Positions 1-8,678 are shown, counted from the first letter of the stretch. The stretch is 20,910 bases of DNA from Spirochaetia bacterium (GCA_026002045.1 BOAV01000041.1:1-20910), one strand, 5' to 3'. Notes: a model not told the origin generated them from the letters alone. A program made the numbers and translations.

Positions 1-99
1 AATAAGAAATGTATTTCATCACTATTTAGAATGTCCGGAATATTTTTTATGAGAAGTTATTAAAAATACAAACCAAGAAAAAATATTACCGTCAAATTA

Positions 100-1037
100 T
101 TAATTGAATAATTCCTTTTCCAATAAATCACATTTCTGCACAATCCTTTCAGTAATTTTGTCATTTGATTCAACTTCAGAACATAAAAGTGGTGAGTTAA
201 TGTCGTATTTATTTAAGGCATTTGAAGTATCTATCCAGTTTGCATAACAATAAATACATTTATGTTGACACGTATTATATGATCCTATATCAACACTTGT
301 TATACACCCACAAACATCACGTTGAGTCTTATCCTTTTTAAAATTATATTCTTTACCGACTATTTTATTAACTAATTCACAATCTATACAATGGCCATGT
401 TTAATACCAAAGTCTGATAAATCAATCTGTTCACAGCAAGAATCCATTCTGATTTTATTTTGTTTAGAGATTTCTGAAAGCATTTTTGCTATGGTCTTAA
501 TAGTGGAATTATCAAATACATAAATATTATTTTGAGAAAGCCTTGTCTGTATTTTTTTATATATGTCAACAAAACTTATAATACATTTTTCTGTATAGTT
601 TGATAATTTTTCAGCAATATCATGAAAATTTTTATTTTGATAATCAAGTGTATAATTATCATTAATTATAATTGGATCATATCTCCAAATGACTTTTTGT
701 TTACCAATCCTTTCAGACAAATTAATAAATTTTTTTATTCTATCATTTTCATTAGGAAGATTAAGTTCAAGTTTTTTGTTATATGGATTTAAAGTATATT
801 GAAAATAGTATTTATAACCTAAATTATTAAGAATAGATAGTTTTTCTATAAAATCTTTTGAAGGATCTTTTGTCCAGAAAACAATACATTCAATAATATT
901 TGGAGACAATTTAATTTTTGAAATCTGATTGATATTCATTGAGTTACGAACATAAACAAAGCCTTCTTTTATCCTATTATAAAACCATGAGGAAAAAATG
1001 CAGGAATATCTGTTCGTCTGGATACACTTAATATCAT
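100..1037 (-). pseudogene. DUF1848 family radical-SAM-like protein, frameshifted near its N-terminus
   Basis: DUF1848 proteins begin with a conserved MILSVSRRTDIPAF-type N-terminus and end with a cysteine cluster; their reaction is unknown. Here the start ATG at 1037 has an AGAGG ribosome site seven bases upstream and encodes MILSVSRRTDIPAFF, then runs to a stop at 969. The rest of the family (SSWFYNRIKEGFVYVRN and onward) continues in the next frame to the stop at 100. Adding one T to the T6 run just after the GCA codon restores a protein of about 312 residues, the usual family length. The C-terminus holds CQHKCIYC, a CxxxCxxC cluster typical of radical SAM iron-sulfur sites, plus further cysteines (CCEQ, CIDC, CGC). 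It follows kwaB and a broken methyltransferase-like gene on the same strand. Family call is strong; whether it is a true pseudogene or a sequence error cannot be told here. Confidence 0.8.
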
Positions 1038-1797
1038 TTTATAACCTCTTTTTAATAAGATAAAAGCACTTCTACATTCAACATTATTATCTTGCCATGT
1101 ATCAAAGCCTGGAGCTTGATTTTGAAAGATCAATGAATTTTCTGGCATTTCTCTGGAGTTACCACTGAATTTAATATAATCTTCTCTGCTTGGATAATCA
1201 AAATAACCTTTAACAACATGAGAATTTTGATAAAATGAAGTCATAGTGTTAACCCAATTTTCAAATTCTGTTCTTCCCATGTATTTTGAATTTGTATCAT
1301 TTATAAGTATATATGTATCAGTTGATATTCTATGAAATAAAGGTGTCATAATTGTATTAAAGAAGTTATCTACATTCTCTGAATTGGATTAGGATCATAT
1401 CCATAATAATTACAAAATGGTGAAATATTATTATCACGAAACACTTTTTCTATTGCAATTGCTTCTGTTGCAGGGCCACATCTAATTGAAATAATATTGT
1501 ATCTATCAAGTTGATTTAATAATTTTTTAGTATTTGACAGAATATGATATATTTTTGAAGCATATCTATTTGTGTATCTTAAAGAATACCGTGCGTTATT
1601 GGCAAACAATTATATCGACGTAATTTCTGGTCAGGATCATTAAACATATTTGATAAACAATTTATACAATTATTTACGACCCTATACTGGCCTTCACAGA
1701 GAGAGTCGTTATCACATAGGCAACTTCCATCTGTTGGTGAACAAGGAGAATATGACATCAAGCAGTAATTAAGAAAGGTATTATATAAAAAACTCAT
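1038..1797 (-). pseudogene. Methyltransferase-like (Rossmann SAM-binding motif) gene broken by frameshifts
   Basis: Three successive minus-strand reading segments (from 1797, from about 1609 and from about 1349) fit one protein split by single-base deletions. The first has a cysteine-rich N-terminus (CSPTDGSCLC, CINC). The second carries IISIRCGPATEAIAIEKVF, which resembles class I methyltransferase motif I (usually I-G-C-G-P), followed by a second acidic strand YYGYDPNP. The third ends in SAFILLKRGYK, like a terminal beta-strand. Adding one T in TGTTTG near 1608 and one A in AGAATG near 1373 joins them. A further A in the A5 run near 1050 would give a proper stop just before the DUF1848 start; without it the frame runs into DUF1848. 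The ATG at 1797 has AGGA six bases upstream, 45 bases after kwaB. The R replacing G in motif I suggests decay. Function is inferred only. Confidence 0.55.
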
Positions 1798-1842
1798 TGA
1801 GCATCCTAATAATAAAATATCCTATTGATCTTTACTCATGGG

Positions 1843-2787
1843 CTATTCAACCTTCCTTGCACTATCAACATCAAATATTTCTTCTGTAATTTCAGATTTT
1901 AGTCGTTTGTTTTGCAATAAAGTTAAAAAGGTATCAATATTGGTCTCATTCAACTCAAATTTGCCGTTTGAATACCCAATATCCCAGTTATAATGTTTTG
2001 CCATTTTAACTATTTTTTTAATATATTCTGCATCTTTATAATTGCTGAGATTTTCGATGACAGATAACTTTCGCAGATACTTTTGATTATCACCAACAAA
2101 GTCTTTTAATAAATCAATGTTATTAATAAGACCCAGTTGTCCGATTGAATCGTAAAAAACAACAGCCTTTGCTTTCATGCCTTCTCTGAAATTCAAACCA
2201 GATTCAAAATTTTTCTTGGACAAGACAAACAGCAAGTCTTGATAATACAAAAAATCTATCGAATTTGAAATGTTGAATATTGGAACATCCTCCATATCAT
2301 CAAACTTATTATCTTTAAATAATAATGGTATTAATCCCTTAGCCTTCTTCAATTTCCAGCTTTCTGGCAATGTTTTGAAACCGGTTGTGACAATTTTGTC
2401 CCCATTCCTTAGAATAATAAGGTATCCCTTTGCAAGAAATAATTCTCCAATTCCAGATATCATGGAATCTTGGGGCTGTAATTTTTGTAATTCTTCTTGT
2501 ATTTTGAAATAATCAGTTTCCTCATACTCTATACTTTTCATTTCGCCATCTTCAATATCCACTCCGTCAAGTTGATATTGTTCTATGGTTTTTGTATGAG
2601 AGATTGTATTGTTTACAATAGATAACAATCGTTTCTCGAGTTTCTTTCCAATATTTATATATTTTATGGAATAATGAGATACCCTATCTCTTTTGTATTC
2701 TTTGATAATACCCAATTGAATAATTTGCCTTGAGAAATCTTCCTTTTTTAATTCAGCAAAGATTTGTTTATTCGTCTTGTTCTTCAT
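1843..2787 (-). CDS. kwaB: Kiwa anti-phage protein KwaB (DUF4868)
   Basis: KwaB is the cytosolic effector of the two-gene Kiwa defence system; in the literature it acts with membrane-bound KwaA and interferes with phage DNA after infection. This 314-residue protein has no membrane segments. Its second half carries the DUF4868 signature: FVLSKKNFESGLNFRE, a GLINNIDLLKDF strand-helix, a helical segment with YLRKLSVIENLSNYKD, and the terminal FLTLLQNKRLKSEIT block typical of KwaB tails. The ATG at 2787 was chosen because GGAGG lies six bases upstream; a TTG one codon earlier has no better site. It overlaps the end of kwaA by 20 bases, so the pair is translationally coupled. The call rests on recognised motifs plus the KwaA-like partner; a stand-alone DUF4868 protein would be the alternative. 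Confidence 0.87.
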   Translation of the reverse strand: MKNKTNKQIFAELKKEDFSRQIIQLGIIKEYKRDRVSHYSIKYINIGKKLEKRLLSIVNNTISHTKTIEQYQLDGVDIEDGEMKSIEYEETDYFKIQEELQKLQPQDSMISGIGELFLAKGYLIILRNGDKIVTTGFKTLPESWKLKKAKGLIPLLFKDNKFDDMEDVPIFNISNSIDFLYYQDLLFVLSKKNFESGLNFREGMKAKAVVFYDSIGQLGLINNIDLLKDFVGDNQKYLRKLSVIENLSNYKDAEYIKKIVKMAKHYNWDIGYSNGKFELNETNIDTFLTLLQNKRLKSEITEEIFDVDSARKVE

Positions 2788-3325
2788 CAATGACCTCCGT
2801 TATTAAACCCATAAATTGATTTAAGCGATTGTAATGGTATTTTTTACCTAGATTAAGTTCTTTCTTACTAAGAACTATTTTTGAGTAAATATTATCACCA
2901 TATGAATATGACACATCGTATAAGCCATACCCTACAATTGCCAGTATGGGATTTATAAAAGTTGATTTACTGGTAATGGTTAACGCCATTAAAATTGTGA
3001 GAAAAATACCTATGGATATCAAATCAGCAGGGGAACTTAAATCCATCGAGATAAACGAGAGTAAATATGGGATTGTATAATTTATTATATCAGTTGACCG
3101 ATTTTCTACTTTTTTTATTGTAATGACATCACCTTTTTTATAGGCACCAATAATAATAAAAAGCATGATAATACTGAACAAGACAACTGAAAGCATGATG
3201 ATAATTAATATTTTATGTTTAAAACAATATTTACAAAAGTCAAAATCCTTTACAGCTATAATTATAAACAAAGGAGAAAAAGCACTAATGAATAATAGAA
3301 ATAATGTAAATACCCGTGGTTTCAT
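2768..3325 (-). CDS. kwaA: Kiwa anti-phage membrane protein KwaA
   Basis: KwaA is the inner-membrane component of Kiwa, reported to sense phage attachment and work with KwaB. The 185-residue protein has about four hydrophobic segments: residues 5-25, 38-60, roughly 84-118 (one long or two short helices), and 122-140. A soluble charged tail (about 145-185) ends in EEQDE. The start ATG at 3325 has AAGG nine bases upstream. The end overlaps kwaB by 20 bases. KwaA proteins diverge strongly, so the call rests on size, membrane pattern and the immediate KwaB neighbour rather than on fixed residues. A probable promoter lies about 170 bases upstream (3501-3530), leaving a long leader with small hairpins. 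Confidence 0.83.
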   Translation of the reverse strand: MKPRVFTLFLLFISAFSPLFIIIAVKDFDFCKYCFKHKILIIIMLSVVLFSIIMLFIIIGAYKKGDVITIKKVENRSTDIINYTIPYLLSFISMDLSSPADLISIGIFLTILMALTITSKSTFINPILAIVGYGLYDVSYSYGDNIYSKIVLSKKELNLGKKYHYNRLNQFMGLITEVIDEEQDE

Positions 3326-3500
3326 TATGTATTACCTTATTAGAAATTCCCATAAATGGCTTTCGGATAACATGATCTTTCCTTCCTCCCGACTTCCTCA
3401 GCTTAGACCCTATCAGGGGATGCCAACTTTGGTGACCTTGGGGTCTCTTTGGCTGGTTTGGACAAAAAGAAGCCTCCTTCTTGGTATCCTGTTCAAAAGA

Positions 3501-3530
3501 ATAATACCATATCATCCCTTTTTTGTGCAA
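3501..3530 (-). promoter_or_regulatory. Probable kwaAB promoter
   Basis: On the minus strand TTGCAC (3530-3525) is followed after 18 bases by TATTAT (3506-3501), preceded by TGG, an extended -10 pattern. Transcription would start near 3494, giving kwaA a leader of about 170 bases. That leader contains short hairpins, GACC-TTGG-GGTC and AAGAAG-GAGG-CTTCTT followed by TTT (3482-3467 on the minus strand), which could act as a weak attenuator. Confidence 0.45.
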
Positions 3531-3537
3531 TATAATC

Positions 3538-3566
3538 TTTACAAAAACTCATTTTTTGGTTAAAAT
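3538..3566 (+). promoter_or_regulatory. Promoter of the small DUF2158-like gene
   Basis: TTTACA (3538-3543), a 17-base spacer and TAAAAT (3561-3566) form a near-consensus sigma70 promoter 22 bases before the start codon at 3589. It sits back to back with the probable kwaAB promoter on the other strand. Confidence 0.6.
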
Positions 3567-3588
3567 CCCACTACAAAAAGGAGTCATT

Positions 3589-3825
3589 ATGAGTGTAAGA
3601 GCAACGGAAAGGCTGATTGGGGATGTGGTTATTGCTTCCGGGCTGTCAAATAGCTCCAAAATGGTAGTTCAGGGGGTCGATATTGAGGCCAAACTGGTGA
3701 ATACGGTCTGGTTTTCGGATACCCACAAGGGTCAGATAGCCGTGTTCCCGGCTAGTGCCTTGGACAGGTGGGAGGCTAATGCCACCCCGGCCAAGAAATC
3801 CGGAAGGAAGCTTGGGAAGAAGTAG
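3589..3825 (+). CDS. Small DUF2158-like protein with basic tail
   Basis: This is a 78-residue cytosolic protein. The middle reads KMVVQGVD, then NTVWFSDTHKGQIAVFPASALD, which matches the layout of DUF2158 (YodC-like) proteins: a KMTV-type strand, a WF strand, then FP..AL. The function of that family is unknown. The last dozen residues are lysine and arginine rich (KKSGRKLGKK), suggesting nucleic-acid contact. The ATG at 3589 follows AAGGAG at five bases. An upstream in-frame extension to 3523 is rejected because the promoter lies inside it. Codons are much richer in G and C than those of the DUF262 genes to the right, so the two have different histories. Family assignment is tentative. Confidence 0.7.
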   Translation: MSVRATERLIGDVVIASGLSNSSKMVVQGVDIEAKLVNTVWFSDTHKGQIAVFPASALDRWEANATPAKKSGRKLGKK

Positions 3826-3852
3826 ACTCAGGTCGGGGGGGTAAGCTTCCTT
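3804..3852. repeat. Long inverted repeat across the end of the DUF2158-like gene
   Basis: AAGGAAGCTT (3804-3813, inside the last codons) is perfectly inverted as AAGCTTCCTT (3843-3852), extendable by GG/CC with a one-base bulge. The loop is 29 bases and contains G7. No U-tract follows, so it is not a standard terminator. Confidence 0.5.
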
Positions 3853-4196
3853 TCCATAGAATGCCCCTTCCTTATGGTGGTTTATCATTGAACCGAGGGC
3901 ATTGGATTGATTCAGCCCTTATGGGCCAATTCGATAGCCATAATCATCAAGGGTGGATAAAATCAAAAATGCCATTAGGGACAATTTTGAAACGGTGTTC
4001 TCTTGAGGGCTATAAGGGGGGCATCAGCCCCGGCTAAGAGGCCAAGGCTGTGGCATGGAAGAAGCCTATGGAGGAGAACAGGGTTGGGATGTAGTAAAAT
4101 TTTAGTCTCGAAGGTTAATAGATATCCAAAGAAGTACTCCTGTTTTTTAGCGTTGATACAAAAGATAGGGTAAAGTTTCATTACCTTGGAGAATAC
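3826..4196. other. Non-coding gap, GC-richer than neighbours, with inverted repeats
   Basis: I see no credible gene here. The stretch looks more G/C rich than the flanking kwa and DUF262 genes. It holds AATGCCC (3860-3866) inverted as GGGCATT (3897-3903), and a tight hairpin GGGGC-ATCA-GCCCC (4018-4031) followed by the GG/CC-rich block GGCTAAGAGGCCAAGGC, without a U-tract. It may be a relic or a module boundary; no integrase, att core or complete insertion sequence is visible. Confidence 0.4.
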
Positions 4197-4226
4197 TTGC
4201 ACTTAATAAAGCAACTGTGATAAAAT
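4197..4226 (+). promoter_or_regulatory. Promoter of the DUF262 gene pair
   Basis: TTGCAC (4197-4202), an 18-base spacer and TAAAAT (4221-4226) preceded by TGA (extended -10). Transcription would start near 4233, just before a GGGGAG ribosome site. This makes the ATG at 4232 an unlikely start and supports the ATG at 4244. The layout (TTGCAC, 18 bases, TGn extended -10) is the same as the proposed kwaAB promoter. Confidence 0.55.
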
Positions 4227-4243
4227 GAACTATGGGGAGTAGG

Positions 4244-6247
4244 ATGGCTGAAAATAAAATCGAGTTAAAGTCAATTAGTGATTTATTAGGACTCAATTTT
4301 TTTATTCCTGCCTATCAGCGTGGATATCGTTGGGACAAACAACAGGTGGAAGATTTGTTAAATGATATTTACTCATTTGCAACAAAAAAAAATAAATCTG
4401 ATAATGAATTTTATTGCTTACAGCCGATCGTTGTAAAAAAATGCACCGATGAAGATAAACAAATGAACAAGTTACAAAGTGAACTTGATAACAATGAATG
4501 GTATGAAGTTATTGACGGACAACAGCGATTAACCACTATACGAATTATTCTAACATATTTGGTGTCACAAGGAGCAAATCTTTTAGGGGATTATAAGAAA
4601 ACAGAGTTTGTTTTAGAATATGAAACTCGACCTGATACAAAGCATTTTATTGAGAATATAGCAAAAGGGCAATCTGCTGAAACAATTGATTTTCATTTTA
4701 TATATCAAGCATATACTTATATTTCTGATTGGTTCATAGCTAAAGGAAACACAAAGAATATTAGGGATGGTATCATAAATACATTCGTTTATAATATGGC
4801 CGATCAAAGGACGGATACTTCTGGAACAGTCCAGGTAATTTGGTATGAAATAAATGATGTTGCTAATCCAATTGATACATTCATTCGCATTAATATGGGC
4901 AAAATTCCCTTAACAAATGCCGAACTCATCAAAGCTTTGTTTCTTCAAAAAAGAAGGTTGGAGGAAAAAGAAGATGTTGAGGCTGTAAAACAGAGAAAGA
5001 CTGAGATTGCAAATGAATGGGATAGAATGGAATATGCTTTGCAAGATGATAATTTTTGGTGGTTTTTAAATAAGGAAAAAAATGATATTCCAGCTCGAAT
5101 CGAATTTTTATTTGATTTGATTTACAACATTGATAAGCAAGCCAACAAAAAGGATGCTGGAGATTTTGAAAAAAAATATGGAACTGATAAATATGTGACA
5201 TTCCGGTATTTTAATAATAAATTTCGTGACGAAAGTACATTTGTTGATATAAAAAATGAATGGGATAATATAAAAGATTATTTTTCTACATTTGAGGAAT
5301 GGTTCAACAAACCCATTTGGTATCATTACATTGGATTCCTAATCTATTGTGGGGTAAGTATAATAGATATTTACAAAATGTATACTGTTGATGATAAAGA
5401 TGAAAATGGAAATGTCGTTAGAAAAAAGAAAGATAAATTTACAGAGGCATTAGCTAAAGAAATTAAGGGATTCAAAAATATAGAAAATATTGAGTGTTCA
5501 AAAGAAGAACAAAAAGACGATGATGGAAATCCTGTAAAGAATGACGATGGAGAAATACTATATAATTATTTTATAGGGTTGTCATATGATGATAAAAAAG
5601 AAACAATTAGACAACTATTATTACTTTTTAATATAGAATTTATCGTAAAACAACATAAAGTAATAATGGAAAACAATAAAGAAGAAGATGATGATTATTT
5701 CATTATAAAATTTCCTTTTGAGTTATTTAAGAAAGAAAGTTGGGATGTTGAACATATTGATTCACAGACACCAAATGAAAAAGATAGATTAGAATGGCTT
5801 GAAATCGCAAAAATGGATTTGAATAACGAATTAGAGCAAGATCCACAACTTTTATTAGATATGGAAGATTTTATTAAAAATAATAAATCTACTAATATTA
5901 AATTTGAAGATTTGTACGTAAGATTAACTTTATTAGCAGGTGAAGAAGAGAACGATGAGGAAGCAAAAAAGAGTATAGGTAATCTCACATTATTAAATGC
6001 CGATATTAATCGCAGCTATGGTAATTCTTTATTCCCGACAAAACGAAGAATAATAATCGAAAATGATATGGAGGGAAAGTTTATTCCAATTTGTACAAAA
6101 CATGTTTTTCTAAAATATTTTGATACAAAAGGTACATCACGAACTAAATGGGGTTCAAATGATATTGAGCAATATCAAAATCATATAGGTAATATTTTAG
6201 ATAATTTCTTAACTTTCAAGAATGAGGTTTCAAATGCAAAAATATAA
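4244..6247 (+). CDS. GmrSD-type DUF262 + DUF1524 (HNH) defence nuclease
   Basis: This 667-residue protein has the GmrSD-type (type IV modification-dependent restriction) architecture. The N-terminal DUF262 domain, a ParB/Srx-like nucleotide-binding fold, shows IPAYQRGYRW (21-30) and VIDGQQRLTTI (89-99). The middle is charged and helical. The C-terminal DUF1524 HNH nuclease shows WDVEHIDSQTPN with His504, then GNLTLLNADIN (579-589) and SLFPTKRR, the expected beta-beta-alpha metal residues. GmrSD relatives cut phage DNA bearing modified bases, using NTP; substrate here is unknown. The ATG at 4244 has a GGGGAG site and suits the promoter; 4232 has no ribosome site. Long A-runs (for example A9 near 4384-4392) do not disturb the frame. 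The stop overlaps the next DUF262 gene by 14 bases, so the two are coupled. Confidence 0.88.
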   Translation: MAENKIELKSISDLLGLNFFIPAYQRGYRWDKQQVEDLLNDIYSFATKKNKSDNEFYCLQPIVVKKCTDEDKQMNKLQSELDNNEWYEVIDGQQRLTTIRIILTYLVSQGANLLGDYKKTEFVLEYETRPDTKHFIENIAKGQSAETIDFHFIYQAYTYISDWFIAKGNTKNIRDGIINTFVYNMADQRTDTSGTVQVIWYEINDVANPIDTFIRINMGKIPLTNAELIKALFLQKRRLEEKEDVEAVKQRKTEIANEWDRMEYALQDDNFWWFLNKEKNDIPARIEFLFDLIYNIDKQANKKDAGDFEKKYGTDKYVTFRYFNNKFRDESTFVDIKNEWDNIKDYFSTFEEWFNKPIWYHYIGFLIYCGVSIIDIYKMYTVDDKDENGNVVRKKKDKFTEALAKEIKGFKNIENIECSKEEQKDDDGNPVKNDDGEILYNYFIGLSYDDKKETIRQLLLLFNIEFIVKQHKVIMENNKEEDDDYFIIKFPFELFKKESWDVEHIDSQTPNEKDRLEWLEIAKMDLNNELEQDPQLLLDMEDFIKNNKSTNIKFEDLYVRLTLLAGEEENDEEAKKSIGNLTLLNADINRSYGNSLFPTKRRIIIENDMEGKFIPICTKHVFLKYFDTKGTSRTKWGSNDIEQYQNHIGNILDNFLTFKNEVSNAKI

Positions 6248-8615
6248 TTTTAACGATATTTTAGAAAAAGAAATTATCATACAAAATAAGGATAATAAAA
6301 TTATGAAAATTTTATTAAGTAAGATCGTGATTCCAAAAATTCAACGTGATTATGCACAAGGTCGTATTGGAGAAGGTGAAGTCAGAAAAAGATTTCTTGA
6401 TAATATTTTTGAAATACTTAATAGTTCTGATGAAAAAACAATGGAAATGGATTTTATTTATGGCACAGTGGATGAAGAAACAAAGATTTTTTTTCCTCTT
6501 GATGGGCAACAAAGATTAACAACTTTGTTTTTATTATATTGTTATATAGGGGCTAGGGAATTAAAAGGAGATGTAAGGGATAATATAAATAATTCCCTGC
6601 AAAAATTTACATATGAAACACGGACCTCATCACGTAGGTTTTGTGAAAATTTGACTAGGGTTATTATTGATTTTGATAGTAAACCATCGAAAGAAATAAC
6701 GAATTTGCCGTGGTTTTATAGATCCTATAAACAGGATCCTTCTATAAAAGCAATGCTAAATATGTTAGATGCTATTCATGAAAAATATGGCAATGAAAAC
6801 AGGGATTTATTTAATAGATTACAGAGGCTTCAATTTTATATTCTACCTCTAAATGGATTTAATCTTACAGATGAATTGTATGTCAAAATGAATGCTCGTG
6901 GAAAACAATTAACTAGTTTTGAAAACTTTAAGGCTGACTTGATTAATTGGATGAAGGATGAAAGTAATATTGAAAAAGATTATTTTACTAAAAAAATAGA
7001 ATTGAAAGGCAGAAGCATGCCTTATTATTTAAGCATCTCTCAAAAGTTAGATGCTACTTGGACCCAATATTTTTGGCAAGTTACAAAAAATTATGATGAT
7101 AATGAAAAAGATAAAGATGGTAATTTTGTACATCCTGATGGAAAGATTGTTGACCCCCTGTTTTTAAGACTGTTTTACAGATATTTTTTAAACAAATATA
7201 TATTGCAATCTTCTTCGGATAGTAAAGCAATGGATAAAGAAGGGAACTATCAAATTTTGTATAATGAAATGAAATATCAAAATTTTGAAGTTTTCAAAAC
7301 AATATTGTCATATGATATTATTTCAAGTTTTGAAACATTTATGGAAGTTTTAAACGATAATTGTGATACTATTCCAAGTAATATACAGTCATCTTGGCAA
7401 TTGGAAGGTAAGATATTTTCATTTTATGATAAAGATATTACACTACCTGAGAGAGTTGTCTTTCTGGGGATAATATTATTTTTAGAGAAAAATGATTATG
7501 ATCCTGTTAAATTTAAACAATGGATGAGGGTTGTTTGGAATATAGTTGAAAATACGGATATTGATGGAGCTGCTCCGATGATAGGAGCAATGAAACTCAT
7601 TGCAGAATTATCAGAAAAATCATCTAATTATTCAAATATTTATAAGTATCTTTCAGATGATAATAATATAATTGAATCAGATTCTTCAGCAAATGCAGTT
7701 AAAGAAGAAAGAATGAAAGCAATATTCATTAATAAAAATAATTCATGGGAAGATATATTTATTGATGCAGAAAAACATCCTTTCTTTAGAGGTTCTATTA
7801 GTTTTATTATGACACCAGAAATGGAACAAGATGAATTTAGACATAGAAAAAATATGGCTTTCAGCATTTTTGATAATAAAGGAATAAATGATACTTATAG
7901 ACAAAATGGACATATTCTTTTACGAGCGTTGATTAGTAGGTATGCAGAATATTCTCATATAATTAAAAAGAATTTTACTGATACTGATGAAAAACAGCAT
8001 TATTTAAAAAAATTGTTAGCCTCCGATGAAACTATAAAGGACGCTACAAGAGAATGGTTTAGTTTAAAGAATGAAAATGAATTAAATGATGTCCTAAATG
8101 AATCGGTGAAATTAGATTCTAAAATCAATGGTTGGGATAATGCCGATAATTCTACAATAAGGATGAAAAGGGCTCATGAAGCATTATACAAGACCCCTGA
8201 TTTGCAAAACTGGATGCAGCAAGAAGGTGCTTTTCGTTTTGATAGGAGTTATCATGAGCATTTGTATGTTTCAAAACCCAGAAGTTGGTATACCTGGATT
8301 ATGTTAGATACTTATAGAAATGAGATTATTACCAACTTGCGAGATAAAGGATTTAAAATCACAGATCAAGAAAATGAAATATTCCCTTATTATTGGGGGT
8401 TTAAATTAGAGGTTTTAGGAAAAGTTGGTAACTTTGAATTGAAAATAACTTTCAAGCAGCTTAATGAACTAACAATTGAAGCAAAGCTAAATAATGATGA
8501 GTGGAAAGAAATAAAGACGTATGACTATGTAACTACAGATGAAAGCCTTCTTAAATTGTTAGAAAAAGAAATACTGGAGCCAAAAAATTTAACCTTACTC
8601 ATAAACAGGGTTTAA
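6234..8615 (+). CDS. Second DUF262 protein, no DUF1524 nuclease, partner of the upstream GmrSD-like gene
   Basis: This 793-residue cytosolic protein has an N-terminal DUF262 domain: IPKIQRDYAQGR (33-44), DFIYGTVD, FFPLDGQQRLTTLF (87-100), and later LPLNGFNLTDELYVKMNARGK, which is typical of DUF262 proteins lacking HNH. The remaining 500 or so residues show no HNH motif. The C-terminus (about 640-793) contains PRSWYTWIMLDTYR and PYYWGFKLEV and looks like a separate alpha/beta domain that I do not recognise. The ATG at 6234 is preferred: GAGG lies six bases upstream, inside the previous gene; ATG at 6222 is possible. It overlaps the DUF262-DUF1524 gene by 14 bases, which implies a two-protein complex in which only one subunit carries a recognised nuclease. 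The very low G+C content is shared with its partner, pointing to joint acquisition. Confidence 0.85.
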   Translation: MQKYNFNDILEKEIIIQNKDNKIMKILLSKIVIPKIQRDYAQGRIGEGEVRKRFLDNIFEILNSSDEKTMEMDFIYGTVDEETKIFFPLDGQQRLTTLFLLYCYIGARELKGDVRDNINNSLQKFTYETRTSSRRFCENLTRVIIDFDSKPSKEITNLPWFYRSYKQDPSIKAMLNMLDAIHEKYGNENRDLFNRLQRLQFYILPLNGFNLTDELYVKMNARGKQLTSFENFKADLINWMKDESNIEKDYFTKKIELKGRSMPYYLSISQKLDATWTQYFWQVTKNYDDNEKDKDGNFVHPDGKIVDPLFLRLFYRYFLNKYILQSSSDSKAMDKEGNYQILYNEMKYQNFEVFKTILSYDIISSFETFMEVLNDNCDTIPSNIQSSWQLEGKIFSFYDKDITLPERVVFLGIILFLEKNDYDPVKFKQWMRVVWNIVENTDIDGAAPMIGAMKLIAELSEKSSNYSNIYKYLSDDNNIIESDSSANAVKEERMKAIFINKNNSWEDIFIDAEKHPFFRGSISFIMTPEMEQDEFRHRKNMAFSIFDNKGINDTYRQNGHILLRALISRYAEYSHIIKKNFTDTDEKQHYLKKLLASDETIKDATREWFSLKNENELNDVLNESVKLDSKINGWDNADNSTIRMKRAHEALYKTPDLQNWMQQEGAFRFDRSYHEHLYVSKPRSWYTWIMLDTYRNEIITNLRDKGFKITDQENEIFPYYWGFKLEVLGKVGNFELKITFKQLNELTIEAKLNNDEWKEIKTYDYVTTDESLLKLLEKEILEPKNLTLLINRV

Positions 8616-8678
8616 GTCTATTCCTTTGCAAGTTTTTTATGAGAGTTTTGTTTATTAGGACATTTACTTCAAATAATG

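Noticed and set aside
3467..3482. AAGAAG-GAGG-CTTCTT plus T-run as a rho-independent terminator upstream of kwaA
   Set aside because: The stem is AT-rich and short; kept only as a possible attenuator in the promoter note.
3285..3530. Minus-strand open frame of 81 codons upstream of kwaA
   Set aside because: Its TTG start is the -35 box of the proposed promoter, composition looks non-coding, and it overlaps the kwaA start in another frame.
3860..4031. Integron attC-like site suggested by the inverted repeats
   Set aside because: No paired R/L boxes of the GTT core type and no integron integrase in the window.
3975..4202. Minus-strand open frame of 75 codons in the GC-rich gap
   Set aside because: No ribosome site, no recognisable pattern, and it covers the promoter of the DUF262 pair.
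8616..8678. Inverted repeats (ATGAGA/TCTCAT, ACATT/AATGT) as a terminator between converging genes
   Set aside because: Stems are short with large loops and no U-tract; likely chance in AT-rich DNA.
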